In this document: piece after piece, positions 55,300 through 63,950 of the stretch
Position numbering within the stretch: the first letter of the stretch is position 1
How the letters are laid out: every line of letters starts with the position of its first letter
Source of the DNA: Mesorhizobium sp. LHD-90
GTDB lineage: Bacteria > Pseudomonadota > Alphaproteobacteria > Rhizobiales > Rhizobiaceae
DNA length: 64,000 nt
NCBI RefSeq assembly: GCF_030929505.1
Contig: NZ_JAVFVV010000019.1
Coordinates: 1-64,000 of the forward strand
Direction: 5' to 3'
The notes under the pieces: generated by a model
The model's database searches: none
What the model was told of the DNA's origin: nothing
What the model saw: only the letters and a program-made list of their open reading frames with translations
Program-made: the position numbers and the translations under genes

Positions 55300-55947
55300 C
55301 TAGTCCTGTGCGGTCTGAGTGACTGCCGGATGCACGATCAGCATCGCGCGGCCGTCTTCGAGGGTGATTTCCAGCGGCCCGTCCGTCTCGTTGGAAATGG
55401 TCCACGACGAGCCGAAAGGCACGGTTACATCGTGCAGGGGCCACTTTGCGCCGGTCACCGTCAAGCCCGTCAGTTCGGAAAACGCGATGACGCTGAACAA
55501 GGTATTGTTCGGAAAGGAAAATCGGGACTTCTCGCGGAGCGGGAACCCCTCCTGCCGGCCGCTCGTCAGCGCGACCGGAATTCCCTTTTCCATCAAGCGG
55601 ATAGCGAGCGTCAGGTGCAGGAATTCATGGTCGCTGCGCGGTCCCCCGAAGGCACCCACCAGCAGCAGCGAGGTGGCGCCGCGCTCAAGCGCGATGTCGG
55701 CGGCAAGCTCGCCGTCGGTCTTGTCCTTCTCCCGCGGAAACCCTTGCCTTTCAACGGCTTGCAAGCGCTCCGGCAAGTCTTCCGGCTCCGAATCGAAATC
55801 GCCCACCCACAGCTCCGGCACCACGCCGAGCGCTTCCGCGTGCTTCATTCCGGCATCCGCCGCGATGGTTCTCGTGCCCTTTGCCTGGCGCAAAACGGCC
55901 GGCGTGGGGAACAGGTCGCCGCCAAGGAGGATGGTGAAAAGGCTCAT
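55300..55947 (-). CDS. thiN: Thiamine pyrophosphokinase family protein
   Basis: This 215-residue TPK makes thiamine pyrophosphate directly from thiamine and ATP. It has an N-terminal Rossmann-like domain (GGDLFPTPAVLRQAKGTRTI), VGDFDS and KDKTDGELAADIAL (residues 48-90), then FGGPRSDHEF near 100 and a C-terminal beta sandwich. It is 11 bases upstream of the ABC-F gene. An alternative GTG start at 55965 adds six residues. Divergent from the TPP-riboswitch-controlled thiBPQ operon, it forms a complete salvage unit with it. Confidence 0.9.
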   Translation of the reverse strand: MSLFTILLGGDLFPTPAVLRQAKGTRTIAADAGMKHAEALGVVPELWVGDFDSEPEDLPERLQAVERQGFPREKDKTDGELAADIALERGATSLLLVGAFGGPRSDHEFLHLTLAIRLMEKGIPVALTSGRQEGFPLREKSRFSFPNNTLFSVIAFSELTGLTVTGAKWPLHDVTVPFGSSWTISNETDGPLEITLEDGRAMLIVHPAVTQTAQD

Positions 55948-56035
55948 GCGCAAGCGCTCTATCACGCGCGCGTCTGAAAACGGAAGCCGACAAAGCCGCT
56001 TGCGCGCGACTTCGAGCGGGCCTAATGTCCGCGCC

Positions 56036-56138
56036 GCTCTAACGGGGTGCCGGCTGCACGATCTTGCGGACCGGCTGAGAGGCGAGACGCCAACCCGCTG
56101 AACCTGATCCGGCTCGTACCGGCGGAGGGATTAGAAGC
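56036..56138 (+). promoter_or_regulatory. TPP riboswitch (THI element)
   Basis: The conserved core is present: ACGGGGTGCC (56042-56051), CGGCTGAGAGG, ACCCGCTGAACCTGATC (56093-56109) and the GTACCGGCGGAGGGA end, closed by a stem GCTCTAA/TTAGAAGC. It lies 52 bases upstream of the thiB ATG. It should bind thiamine pyrophosphate and shut off thiamine uptake. Confidence 0.95.
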
Positions 56139-56150
56139 GATCGGAACATC

Positions 56151-56190
56151 CGGCGCCCAATTCCCTTCAATTCGAATGATGGAGGCGCCG
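56151..56190 (+). promoter_or_regulatory. Putative translational switch hairpin of the thi riboswitch
   Basis: CGGCGCC (56151-56157) pairs perfectly with GGCGCCG (56184-56190), which covers part of the thiB Shine-Dalgarno GGAGG and ends just before the ATG. It would block ribosome binding when formed, as in translational TPP switches. No alternative pairing partner within the aptamer was proven. Confidence 0.55.
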
Positions 56191-57195
56191 ATGCGCAAGA
56201 TTGTTACGATATTGTTCCCCGCTCTGCTCGCTTTCGGCGTCTCGCCGGCCGTCGCGCAGGAAAAAACCCTGACCGTCTACACCTATGAAAGCTTCACCTC
56301 CGAGTGGGGCCCCGGCCCGCAGGTGGAGAAGGCGTTCGAAGCCGAATGCGGCTGCGACCTCAAATTCGTCGGCGTGGCGGACGGCGTCGCGCTGCTCAAC
56401 CGCGTGAAGCTGGAGGGCGCCGGCACCAAGGCCGACATCGTGCTCGGTCTCGACACCAACCTGACCGCCGAAGCCAAGGCCAGCGGCCTGTTCGCACCCT
56501 CGGGCGTCGACACGTCCGCCGTCCATGTGCCGGGCGGCTGGATCGACGACACATTCGTGCCTTTCGACTACGGCTATTTTGCCGTGATCTACGATTCGGA
56601 AAAGCTGCCCGATCCGCCGAAGAGCCTGCACGAACTGGTGGACGGCGACTCGGCCCAAAAAATCGTCATCCAGGATCCGCGCACCGCGACGCCGGGTCTG
56701 GGGCTGCTGCTGTGGGTGCGCTCGGTTTATGGCGACGAAGCGCCGGCCGCCTGGGCAAAGCTCCGGAAGCGCGTGCTGACGGTAACGCCCGGCTGGAGCG
56801 AGGCCTACGGCCTGTTCACCAAGGGCGAAGCGCCGATGGTGCTGTCCTACACGACGTCGCCGGCCTACCACATCATCGCCGAAGGCACTCAGAAGTATAA
56901 GGCCGCGCCGTTCTCCGAAGGCCACTATCTGCAGGTGGAAGTCGCCGGCATGACGACGGTTGGTGCCGCAAACCCGCTGGCGAAACAGTTTCTTGCCTTC
57001 ATGACCGGGCCGAAATTCCAGGACGTCATCCCCGAAACCAACTGGATGTTCCCGGCCGGAAAGACCGACAAGCCGCTCAATGCCGCCTTCGACACGCTGG
57101 TAAAGCCGGAAAAGACGCTGATCTACAATTCCGAAGAGGTCGAGAAGAACCGCAAGGCTTGGGTCGACGAGTGGCTCTCGGCGATGAGCGAGTAA
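56191..57195 (+). CDS. thiB: Thiamine ABC transporter substrate-binding protein
   Basis: This 334-residue periplasmic binding protein has a signal peptide (residues 1-24, [13 protein letters not shown]) and captures thiamine and its phosphates. [20 protein letters not shown] and [20 protein letters not shown] fit ThiB. The ATG at 56191 has GGAGG 10 bases upstream. The in-frame start at 56047 lies inside the riboswitch and is rejected. thiP follows after 18 bases. Confidence 0.95.
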   Translation: MRKIVTILFPALLAFGVSPAVAQEKTLTVYTYESFTSEWGPGPQVEKAFEAECGCDLKFVGVADGVALLNRVKLEGAGTKADIVLGLDTNLTAEAKASGLFAPSGVDTSAVHVPGGWIDDTFVPFDYGYFAVIYDSEKLPDPPKSLHELVDGDSAQKIVIQDPRTATPGLGLLLWVRSVYGDEAPAAWAKLRKRVLTVTPGWSEAYGLFTKGEAPMVLSYTTSPAYHIIAEGTQKYKAAPFSEGHYLQVEVAGMTTVGAANPLAKQFLAFMTGPKFQDVIPETNWMFPAGKTDKPLNAAFDTLVKPEKTLIYNSEEVEKNRKAWVDEWLSAMSE

Positions 57196-57213
57196 GCTTA
57201 CGGGCGTATTGAG

Positions 57214-58812
57214 ATGGCCGACCGCCGCGTTCTCGCGGGCATCGCTGCGCTAGCCTGCCTCGGCCTGCTGATCGGCGGAGCTTTCCTTGGCCTCGTACTG
57301 GAAGGCGCCGGCGATTGGTCCGGCGCGTTGGCCGCCTCGGACGCCTACCTGCTGCGTGTGAGCCTGTTCACGCTGTGGCAAGCGGCGCTCTCCACGCTGT
57401 TGTCGGTCGCGCCGGCGATGCTTGTCGCCCGCGCCTTGTCCCGTCATCCCTCGTTCCTCGGACGTGCATTGATCCTGCGTCTGTTCGCATTGCCGCTGGC
57501 GCTGCCGGCAATCGTCGCCGCGCTCGGACTTCTCGAGTTGTTCGGCCGCGCCGGCTATCTCGCCGGTGTTCTCGGCTGGCTTGCGGGTGGCGACTGGCCC
57601 GGCATCTACGGCCTGTCCGGCATTCTCGTCGCGCATGTGTTCTTCAATCTGCCACTGGCGACACGCCTGTTCCTCGAAGCGCTGGACACCGTGAGCGCCG
57701 ACCAGTGGCGGTTGGCGAGCCAACTCGGCATGCGTGCCGCGCCATCTTTCCGCTTCATCGAGTGGCCGGTGCTGCGTGCGTCACTTCCTGGTGTCGCCGG
57801 CCTGGTCTTCATGCTCTGCATCACCTCTTTCACGCTGGTGCTGATGCTGGGTGGTGGCCCGCGCGCCACGACGCTGGAGGTCGCCATCTACCAGTCGCTG
57901 CGCTTCGATTTCGACCCGGCGCGCGCCGTGATGCTGACCGTGTTGCAGATCGGGCTCACCGTCGCGGCCGTGTACGCGCTGTCGCGCCTGGGGGCCAACA
58001 TGACCGGCGACGCCAATCTCAGCGTGGCGTCGCCACGCCCGCCGGCGGCGGGTCCTGGTGAGACGGCCTTCAACGCCATCCTGCTCGGCGCGGCGCTGCT
58101 GTTTGTCGCAGGACCACTGGCCGCGACGGTCGCCTCCGGCTTGCAGGCCGATCTGGCGCGCCTTGCCTCCGAGGCAACCGTGCGGAAGGCGACGGCGACG
58201 AGCCTCGTGCTGGCGCTGGCGGCGTCCGTGTTGGCGGTGGCGCTCGCCTGGTCGCTGGTGGCGGCGCGCCGTGCGCTGGCGGCGTCCAGGCGCTCCGGCT
58301 CGCTGCTGGAGCGGGCGATGGACACCGGCGCCGGCTTCGTGCTCGTGGTGCCGCCGATCGTCATCGGGGCGGGCTGGTTCATGCTGGTGCGGCGCTATGC
58401 CGACGTTTTCGCCATCGCGCCGGCAATGGTCGTCACGGTCAATGCGGCGATGGCGATGCCGTTTGCGGTGCGCGCCATCCGGCCCGCCTATGACGCCGCC
58501 GCCGACCGTCACGACAGGCTCTGCGCCGCGCTCGGCATTACCGGCTGGACGCGGCTGACGCTGATCGACTGGCCGGTGCTGAAACGCGCGCTGGCGACGG
58601 CTGGCGCCTTCGCCATGGCTCTGTCGCTGGGCGATCTCGGCGTTGTTGCGCTGTTCGGCAGCGATTCCGTGCAGACCTTGCCCTATCTGCTGCTCGCGCG
58701 CATGGGCAGCTACCGCACCGCCGACGCCGCCGGCGTAGCGCTGCTGCTCGGACTGCTCTGCCTTGCCTTGATGATGGTGGCCGACCGGTTCGGCCGTGGA
58801 ACCGTGCGATGA
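57214..58812 (+). CDS. thiP: Thiamine ABC transporter permease
   Basis: This 532-residue fused permease has about twelve helices and two binding-protein-dependent transport motifs, one near residue 170 (RLFLEALDTVSADQWRLASQ) and one near 435 (RAIRPAYDAAADRHDRL). Two copies in one chain is normal for ThiP. It overlaps thiQ by the tetranucleotide ATGA, giving translational coupling. Confidence 0.95.
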   Translation: MADRRVLAGIAALACLGLLIGGAFLGLVLEGAGDWSGALAASDAYLLRVSLFTLWQAALSTLLSVAPAMLVARALSRHPSFLGRALILRLFALPLALPAIVAALGLLELFGRAGYLAGVLGWLAGGDWPGIYGLSGILVAHVFFNLPLATRLFLEALDTVSADQWRLASQLGMRAAPSFRFIEWPVLRASLPGVAGLVFMLCITSFTLVLMLGGGPRATTLEVAIYQSLRFDFDPARAVMLTVLQIGLTVAAVYALSRLGANMTGDANLSVASPRPPAAGPGETAFNAILLGAALLFVAGPLAATVASGLQADLARLASEATVRKATATSLVLALAASVLAVALAWSLVAARRALAASRRSGSLLERAMDTGAGFVLVVPPIVIGAGWFMLVRRYADVFAIAPAMVVTVNAAMAMPFAVRAIRPAYDAAADRHDRLCAALGITGWTRLTLIDWPVLKRALATAGAFAMALSLGDLGVVALFGSDSVQTLPYLLLARMGSYRTADAAGVALLLGLLCLALMMVADRFGRGTVR

Positions 58813-59570
58813 ACGAAACGCTATCCGGCATCGCTCTTGAGGACGTGCGGTTTCGCTATCCCGACATGGAGATGCACTTCGACATAGCCATTCCGCCGAA
58901 TGCGATCACCGCCGTCATGGGGCCGAGCGGTTCGGGAAAGTCGACGCTGCTCGATTTCATCGCCGGTTTTCGCGCGCCGGAAAGCGGGCGCGTCCTGATC
59001 GGCGGCGCGGACGTCACCGGATTGCCGCCGGACCGCCGGCCGGTGTCGATGGTGTTCCAGGAAAACAACCTGTTCGCTCATCTCGACGTAGCGAAAAACG
59101 TCGGGCTGGGGCGATCGCCATCGCTCAAACTGTCCGCCGCCGACCACGAGGCGGTGGCGGATGCTCTGAGACGAACCGGCTTGACCGGGAAGGAAAGACG
59201 GCTGCCGCGCGAGCTTTCCGGCGGCGAACGCCAGCGCGTCGCGATCGCGCGTGTCCTGGTCCGCAACAGGCCGGTCCTGCTGATGGACGAACCCTTCGCG
59301 GCGCTCGGACCGGCCCTGCGCGAGGACATGATGGAACTCATCGCCACGCTTCAGGCCGAGCGCGAGCTGACCGTCGTGCTGGTTACGCACCATCCGGAGG
59401 ACGCCCGCCGCGTCGCCAGCCACATCGCCTTCGTCGAGAACGGCACGGTCGCGGCGTCTGGCCCGGCCGCCGATTTTTTTGCACCCGATGGACCCGAGGC
59501 GTTCAGGCGCTATGTCGGAGAAGCGGTTTCTGCTGGCGATTTGCCGAGATTCGCCCGGAAGCCGACATAA
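58809..59570 (+). CDS. thiQ: Thiamine ABC transporter ATPase
   Basis: This 253-residue ATPase has Walker A GPSGSGKSTLLDF near residues 38-50, signature LSGGERQRVA near 136 and Walker B LLMDEPFAALGP near 156, where the usual ALD of the D-loop reads ALG. It powers thiamine uptake with ThiB and ThiP. Its start overlaps thiP by 4 bases. It ends just before the M48 protease gene. Confidence 0.95.
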   Translation: MNETLSGIALEDVRFRYPDMEMHFDIAIPPNAITAVMGPSGSGKSTLLDFIAGFRAPESGRVLIGGADVTGLPPDRRPVSMVFQENNLFAHLDVAKNVGLGRSPSLKLSAADHEAVADALRRTGLTGKERRLPRELSGGERQRVAIARVLVRNRPVLLMDEPFAALGPALREDMMELIATLQAERELTVVLVTHHPEDARRVASHIAFVENGTVAASGPAADFFAPDGPEAFRRYVGEAVSAGDLPRFARKPT

Positions 59571-59630
59571 TTGCGAGGCAGACGGGGTCACGGCCACATT
59601 TTGCGCACGTCGCGGCTGGACCATAATGGC

Positions 59631-61199
59631 GTGTACGCGCGACGCCTGAAAGGCGATACACTCGGGCCAACGAATCGAAAGGAAGCGACCCTGCCGGACG
59701 TCCTGAACAGACGCGACAATTCGTGCTGGTTTGTGGGTGCGAATGCCCGGCATCTGGCGGCGCTGGCTCTGGCGGTCTTCCTGGCCGGCTGCGAGAGCTT
59801 TCCGTCGAGCGTCGCGGAATCGAACTTCCAGCCATCCGACAAGCCGATCACCGTCGACACCGTTACCCGCAACGACCGGATGGCCGCGCTGGCGCGGGCC
59901 CAGCATCCGCGCATCCTCGCCACCTATGGCGGCGAATATTCCGATCCGAAGCTGGAACGCATGGTCGCCAAGGTGGTCGGCAGCCTGACCACGGTCTCGG
60001 ACAATCCGACCCAGAGCTACCGCATCACCATCCTCAACTCGCCAAACGTCAACGCCTTCGCGCTGCCGGGCGGTTATCTCTACGTGACGCGCGGCCTTCT
60101 GGCGCTCGCCAACGATTCGGCGGAACTTGCGGCCGTCATCGCTCACGAGATGGGCCACGTCACCGCCAATCACGGGCTGGCGCGCCAGCAGAAAGAGGCG
60201 GAGGAAGTGCTTGCCAACAAGGTGGTGAGCGACGTGCTCGGGGAGACGCCGGTCGCCAAGGTGGCGCTGATCAAAGGCAAGCTCAGGCTGGCGCAGTTCT
60301 CGCGCAACCAGGAGCTTGAGGCGGACGCCATCGGCATCAAGACCAGCGGGCTCGCCGGCTACGACCCCTATGCGGCCGCGCGTTTCCTGCAGTCGATGGC
60401 CGACTACAGCAATTTCCGCTCCATCAGCGGCGCGACCGACCCCAGCCTCGACTTCCTCGCCAGCCACCCGAACGCGCCGCAGCGCATCGAACTGGCGCGT
60501 GCGCATGCCCGCCAGTTTGGACAGCCAGGCACCGGCGCGACAGACCGCACCTCCTTCCTGGCCGGCATAGACGGACTGCTCTACGGCGACACGCCGGAAG
60601 AAGGTTATGTGCGCGGCAACACCTTCCTTCATCCCGGACTGGGGATTTCCTTCTCCGTGCCGTCGAACTTCGTGATCGACAACAGCGCAGCCGCGGTGAC
60701 CGCAACCGGGCCGGGCGACATGGCGATCCGTTTCGATGGCGTGTCGCTCGACCGCAAGGTTTCGCTGGCGGATTATATAAGTTCGGGCTGGGTGACCGGG
60801 CTCGACCCATCCAGCGTTCGCAGCGAAAAGATCAACGGCAACGAGGCGGCGATCGCCAGCGCGCGCGCCGAAGGCTGGCAGTTCGACATCACGGTGATCC
60901 GCGTCGGCGCCCAGGTCTATCGCCTGCTGACGGCCGCGCCGGTGGCCAATACGACCATGAATGTGGTGGCGCGGCAGGTCGGATCCAGTTTCCGGGCGCT
61001 CAGCGCCGGCGAGAAGGCGGCGCTGAGGCCGCTGCACGTGAAGGTGATCGCGGTGAAGCCCGGCGACACGGTCGGCACGCTGTCGGCCAAGATGGAAGGT
61101 GTCGACCGCAAGCTCGACCTCTTCCGCGTGCTCAATGCGCTGTCGCCGGTTGCCTCGGTTTCGGCCGGCGACAAGGTCAAGATCATCACCGACAAGTAG
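59631..61199 (+). CDS. M48 family lipoprotein metalloprotease (BepA/LoiP-like)
   Basis: This zinc protease has HEMGH near residues 172-176 and the third ligand in ELEADAIG near 223. A lipobox LAGC follows a hydrophobic stretch. A LysM-like C-terminus (about 462-520) ends SAGDKVKIITDK. It resembles outer-membrane quality-control proteases. The true start is unclear: GTG 59631 is the annotated choice, GTG 59733 gives the cleanest lipoprotein signal, and CTG 59691 sits 5 bases after GGAAG. The 60 bases after thiQ hold no other gene. Confidence 0.87.
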   Translation: MYARRLKGDTLGPTNRKEATLPDVLNRRDNSCWFVGANARHLAALALAVFLAGCESFPSSVAESNFQPSDKPITVDTVTRNDRMAALARAQHPRILATYGGEYSDPKLERMVAKVVGSLTTVSDNPTQSYRITILNSPNVNAFALPGGYLYVTRGLLALANDSAELAAVIAHEMGHVTANHGLARQQKEAEEVLANKVVSDVLGETPVAKVALIKGKLRLAQFSRNQELEADAIGIKTSGLAGYDPYAAARFLQSMADYSNFRSISGATDPSLDFLASHPNAPQRIELARAHARQFGQPGTGATDRTSFLAGIDGLLYGDTPEEGYVRGNTFLHPGLGISFSVPSNFVIDNSAAAVTATGPGDMAIRFDGVSLDRKVSLADYISSGWVTGLDPSSVRSEKINGNEAAIASARAEGWQFDITVIRVGAQVYRLLTAAPVANTTMNVVARQVGSSFRALSAGEKAALRPLHVKVIAVKPGDTVGTLSAKMEGVDRKLDLFRVLNALSPVASVSAGDKVKIITDK

Positions 61200-61206
61200 G
61201 GCAGTC

Positions 61207-62061
61207 TCAGGCAAGGAAAGCGGCGTTCTCGCTGACCAGCGCGACACGCAGCTTCTCCAGCGCGCGGCTTTCGATCTGGCGCACGCGTTCCTTGGAGATG
61301 CCAAGCGACGCGCCGAGCGATTCCAACGTGGCGCCATCGTCCTGCAGCCGGCGTTTGGCGATGATCTGTCGCTCCCGCTCGGTGAGTACGCCCAGCGCCT
61401 TGCGCAGCCAGCCGGAGCGCCGCTCGACATCGATGGTCTCGCCCACGATCTCGTCTGGAAGCGGGTCGTCGGATACGAGAAAATCCATGCGGTCGGCCGA
61501 TCCCGCACCTTCGTCGCCCACTGGCGCATTCAGCGAGGAATCCGGGTTGGAGAGGCGGCAGTCCATCAGCGCCACATCGGCCTCCGACACGCCCAGTTCC
61601 GAGGAGATTTCCTTGTAGAGCGCCGGCCCGGACAGCATGCGGTCGCCACTCGCCAGCCGCGCCCTGAGGCGACGCAGGTTGAAGAACAGGGCCTTTTGCG
61701 CGGAGCTGGTGCCGCCGCGCACGATCGACCAGTTGCGCAATATGTAGTCCTGCATGGAAGCGCGAATCCACCATGTCGCGTAGGTAGAGAAGCGCACATC
61801 GCGCTCCGGCTCGAAGCGGGCGGCTGCTTCCAGCAGGCCGACATGGCCCTCCTGGATCAGATCGCCCATCGAGAGACCAAAATGGCGGAACCGCGCGGCC
61901 ATGGAGATGACCAGCCGCATATGGGCGATGGTGATGCGGTGCATGGCGTCCTGATCTTGATGATCGCGCCATCGCTGCGCCAGGGCGCGTTCCTCGGCGC
62001 GCTCGAGATAGGGGGCGGCCATCGCCGCATTGATCATCGACCTTCTGGCTTTGTCGTCCAT
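61207..62061 (-). CDS. rpoH: RNA polymerase sigma factor RpoH (sigma-32, RpoH2-type)
   Basis: This 284-residue sigma-70 family protein has region 2 (MGDLIQEGHVGLLEAA and YATWWIRASMQDYILRNWSI, about residues 66-118) and region 4 (LGVLTERERQIIAKRRL and SKERVRQIESRALEKLR, about 220-270). Its -10 and -35 recognition helices are typical of sigma-32. A GGAAC-N16-CGTT promoter lies 150-174 bases upstream. It is convergent with the M48 gene, 7 bases between the stop codons. Confidence 0.93.
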   Translation of the reverse strand: MDDKARRSMINAAMAAPYLERAEERALAQRWRDHQDQDAMHRITIAHMRLVISMAARFRHFGLSMGDLIQEGHVGLLEAAARFEPERDVRFSTYATWWIRASMQDYILRNWSIVRGGTSSAQKALFFNLRRLRARLASGDRMLSGPALYKEISSELGVSEADVALMDCRLSNPDSSLNAPVGDEGAGSADRMDFLVSDDPLPDEIVGETIDVERRSGWLRKALGVLTERERQIIAKRRLQDDGATLESLGASLGISKERVRQIESRALEKLRVALVSENAAFLA

Positions 62062-62210
62062 GACCGTCGTCCCGAAAAAGAGGTCGTCCCCGCCCCCGGA
62101 AATCTAGAACTGGCGGATCGGGAAGGTTCACGGGCCGGACGAAATCACGTTGGCGTGAGGCAATACGCGCGCGCCGGCCCGGAGTTTTTCATGCTCCGCA
62201 CTAATCCCAA

Positions 62211-62235
62211 AACGCTGGGTTTCCGCCTTGGTTCC
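62211..62235 (-). promoter_or_regulatory. EcfG/RpoE2-type general stress promoter of rpoH
   Basis: On the minus strand GGAAC (62235-62231), 16 bases and CGTT (62214-62211) match the ECF15 (EcfG) consensus exactly. S. meliloti rpoH2 is known to depend on RpoE2. The leader between promoter and ATG is about 145 bases. Confidence 0.75.
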
Positions 62236-62314
62236 GGACTTTGCGTCGCACGACTTCGTGAACAGCGGTACCTGCCGGACGAGACATAGCGAGCGCGAGT
62301 TCGCCCCCGAACGG

Positions 62315-63505
62315 TCAATGCCGGCGCGACAATTCCCTGGTCGCCGCGTCGAGACCGGCAAGCGTGAGCGGATACATGCGGTCGGCGAAGGTTGCGCGGA
62401 TCAGCTCGATCGAGTGGGTATAGGCCCAGTGCTTTCGCTGCACCGGGTTCAGCCACACCGCGTTCGGCCATTGCCCGAGGACGCGGCGCAGCCAGACCGC
62501 GCCGGCTTCCGGGTTCCAGTGCTCGACCGAGCCGCCCGGCAGGGAGATTTCGTAGGGGCTCATCGAGGCATCGCCGACGAAGATTGCCTTGTAGTCGTGG
62601 CCGTATCGGTGCAGCACGTCGAAGGTCGGGATCACTTCGGAGTGGCGGCGACGATTGTCCTTCCACACGCCTTCGTAGAGGCAGTTGTGGAAATAGAAAT
62701 ATTCGAGCTGGCGGAACTCCGCCCGGGCCGCGGAGAACAGCTCTTCGACGATACTGATGTGGTCGTCCATGGAGCCGCCGACGTCGAAGAACATCAGGAG
62801 CTTGACCGCATTGCGCCGTTCCGGCCGCGTCTTCACGTCGAGATAGCCGTGCTCGGCGGTGGCGTGGATGGTGCCGGGCAGGTCGAGCTCCTCCTCCGCG
62901 CCCTCGCGCACCCAGCGGCGCAGGCGCTTCAGCGCCACCTTGATGTTGCGGGTGCCGAGCTCGACCGAATCGTCGAAGTTCTTGAACTCGCGCTTGTCCC
63001 ACACCTTGACGGCGCGGCGGTGGCGGCTTTCGTGCTGGCCGATGCGTATGCCTTCGGGATTGTAGCCATAGGCGCCGAACGGCGAGGTTCCGGCGGTGCC
63101 GATCCATTTCGAGCCGCCCTGGTGGCGGCCCGTCTGCTCCTCCAGGCGCTTTTTCAGCGTCTCCATCAGCTTTTCCCAGCCACCGAGCGCCTCGACCAGC
63201 TTCTTCTCGTCATCGGTGAGGTGCTTTTCGGCGAGCCGCCGCAGCCATTCCTCGGGCAATTCCGCGACATCGATCGCCGCCTCGCCCGTCAGAACCTCCA
63301 CGCCCTTGAAAACATGCGCGAAAACCTGGTCGAAGCGGTCGATGTGGCGCTCGTCCTTCACCAGTGTCGAGCGCGCCAGGTAATAAAAGCCTTCGACGTC
63401 ATAATCGACGAGGTGTGCTTCCATACCTTCGAGCAGCGTCAGATACTCGCGCAGCGAGACCGGAACTTTCGCGGCTTTCAGTTCGAGGAAGAAGGGGAGG
63501 AACAC
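62315..63505 (-). CDS. VWA-domain protein (CoxE-like)
   Basis: This 396-residue protein has a C-terminal von Willebrand A fold with a MIDAS motif DVGGSMDD near residues 241-248 (first Gly of the usual DxSxS replaced) and VGDASMSP near 315. The N-terminal half (YLTLLEGMEAHLVDYDVEGF) matches CoxE-type VWA proteins, which often work with a MoxR AAA+ ATPase. None is adjacent in this window. The start codon appears to be GTG at 63505. It is followed upstream by YeeE/YedE genes. Confidence 0.87.
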   Translation of the reverse strand: MFLPFFLELKAAKVPVSLREYLTLLEGMEAHLVDYDVEGFYYLARSTLVKDERHIDRFDQVFAHVFKGVEVLTGEAAIDVAELPEEWLRRLAEKHLTDDEKKLVEALGGWEKLMETLKKRLEEQTGRHQGGSKWIGTAGTSPFGAYGYNPEGIRIGQHESRHRRAVKVWDKREFKNFDDSVELGTRNIKVALKRLRRWVREGAEEELDLPGTIHATAEHGYLDVKTRPERRNAVKLLMFFDVGGSMDDHISIVEELFSAARAEFRQLEYFYFHNCLYEGVWKDNRRRHSEVIPTFDVLHRYGHDYKAIFVGDASMSPYEISLPGGSVEHWNPEAGAVWLRRVLGQWPNAVWLNPVQRKHWAYTHSIELIRATFADRMYPLTLAGLDAATRELSRRH

Positions 63506-63513
63506 GGCCAGGC

Positions 63514-63948
63514 TCAGTCCTTCGCTGCCATATCGGTTCGCCCTGCGGAAACCAGCCGCGCAATCCAGAAACCGATGAACATGGCGGCAAGGAACACCAG
63601 CGCGCCGGGCTGGCCGAGACCGAGCGCCGTCAGCGCCGGGCCGGGACAGAAACCGCCCAGGCCCCAGCCGATGCCGAAAACCGCTGCGCCGCCCAGAAGG
63701 CGGCCATCGATCGCGGTTTTCGTCGGCACCTTGAAACCGTCTGCCATCAGCGGCCGGTCGCGGCGCAGAACCACGCGATAGCCGATGAAAGCGACAAGCA
63801 CCCCGCCTCCCATCACGAAGGCCAGCGAGGGATCCCAGGTCCCCGCGAGATCAAGGAAATTCAGCACCTTGTCTGGATCCGACATGCCGGAGACAACCAG
63901 GCCGATACCGAACAGTAGCCCGAGCAACACATTCACGATGAGAGACAT
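63514..63948 (-). CDS. YeeE/YedE family (DUF6691) membrane protein, second half
   Basis: This 144-residue protein has four predicted helices with LVSGMSDPDKVLNFLDLAG near residues 17-35 and GIGWGLGGFCPGPALTALG near 91-109, whose Cys lies in the family position. Such proteins import thiosulfate or related sulfur species. It is the second of a split YeeE/YedE pair, beginning 2 bases after the stop codon of the first half (63951). Confidence 0.88.
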   Translation of the reverse strand: MSLIVNVLLGLLFGIGLVVSGMSDPDKVLNFLDLAGTWDPSLAFVMGGGVLVAFIGYRVVLRRDRPLMADGFKVPTKTAIDGRLLGGAAVFGIGWGLGGFCPGPALTALGLGQPGALVFLAAMFIGFWIARLVSAGRTDMAAKD

Positions 63949-63950
63949 CT

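Noticed and set aside
58821-61529. 902-codon antisense frame across thiQ, the M48 gene and part of rpoH
   Set aside because: Overlaps three well-supported genes and has no domain character. Long antisense frames are expected at this GC content.
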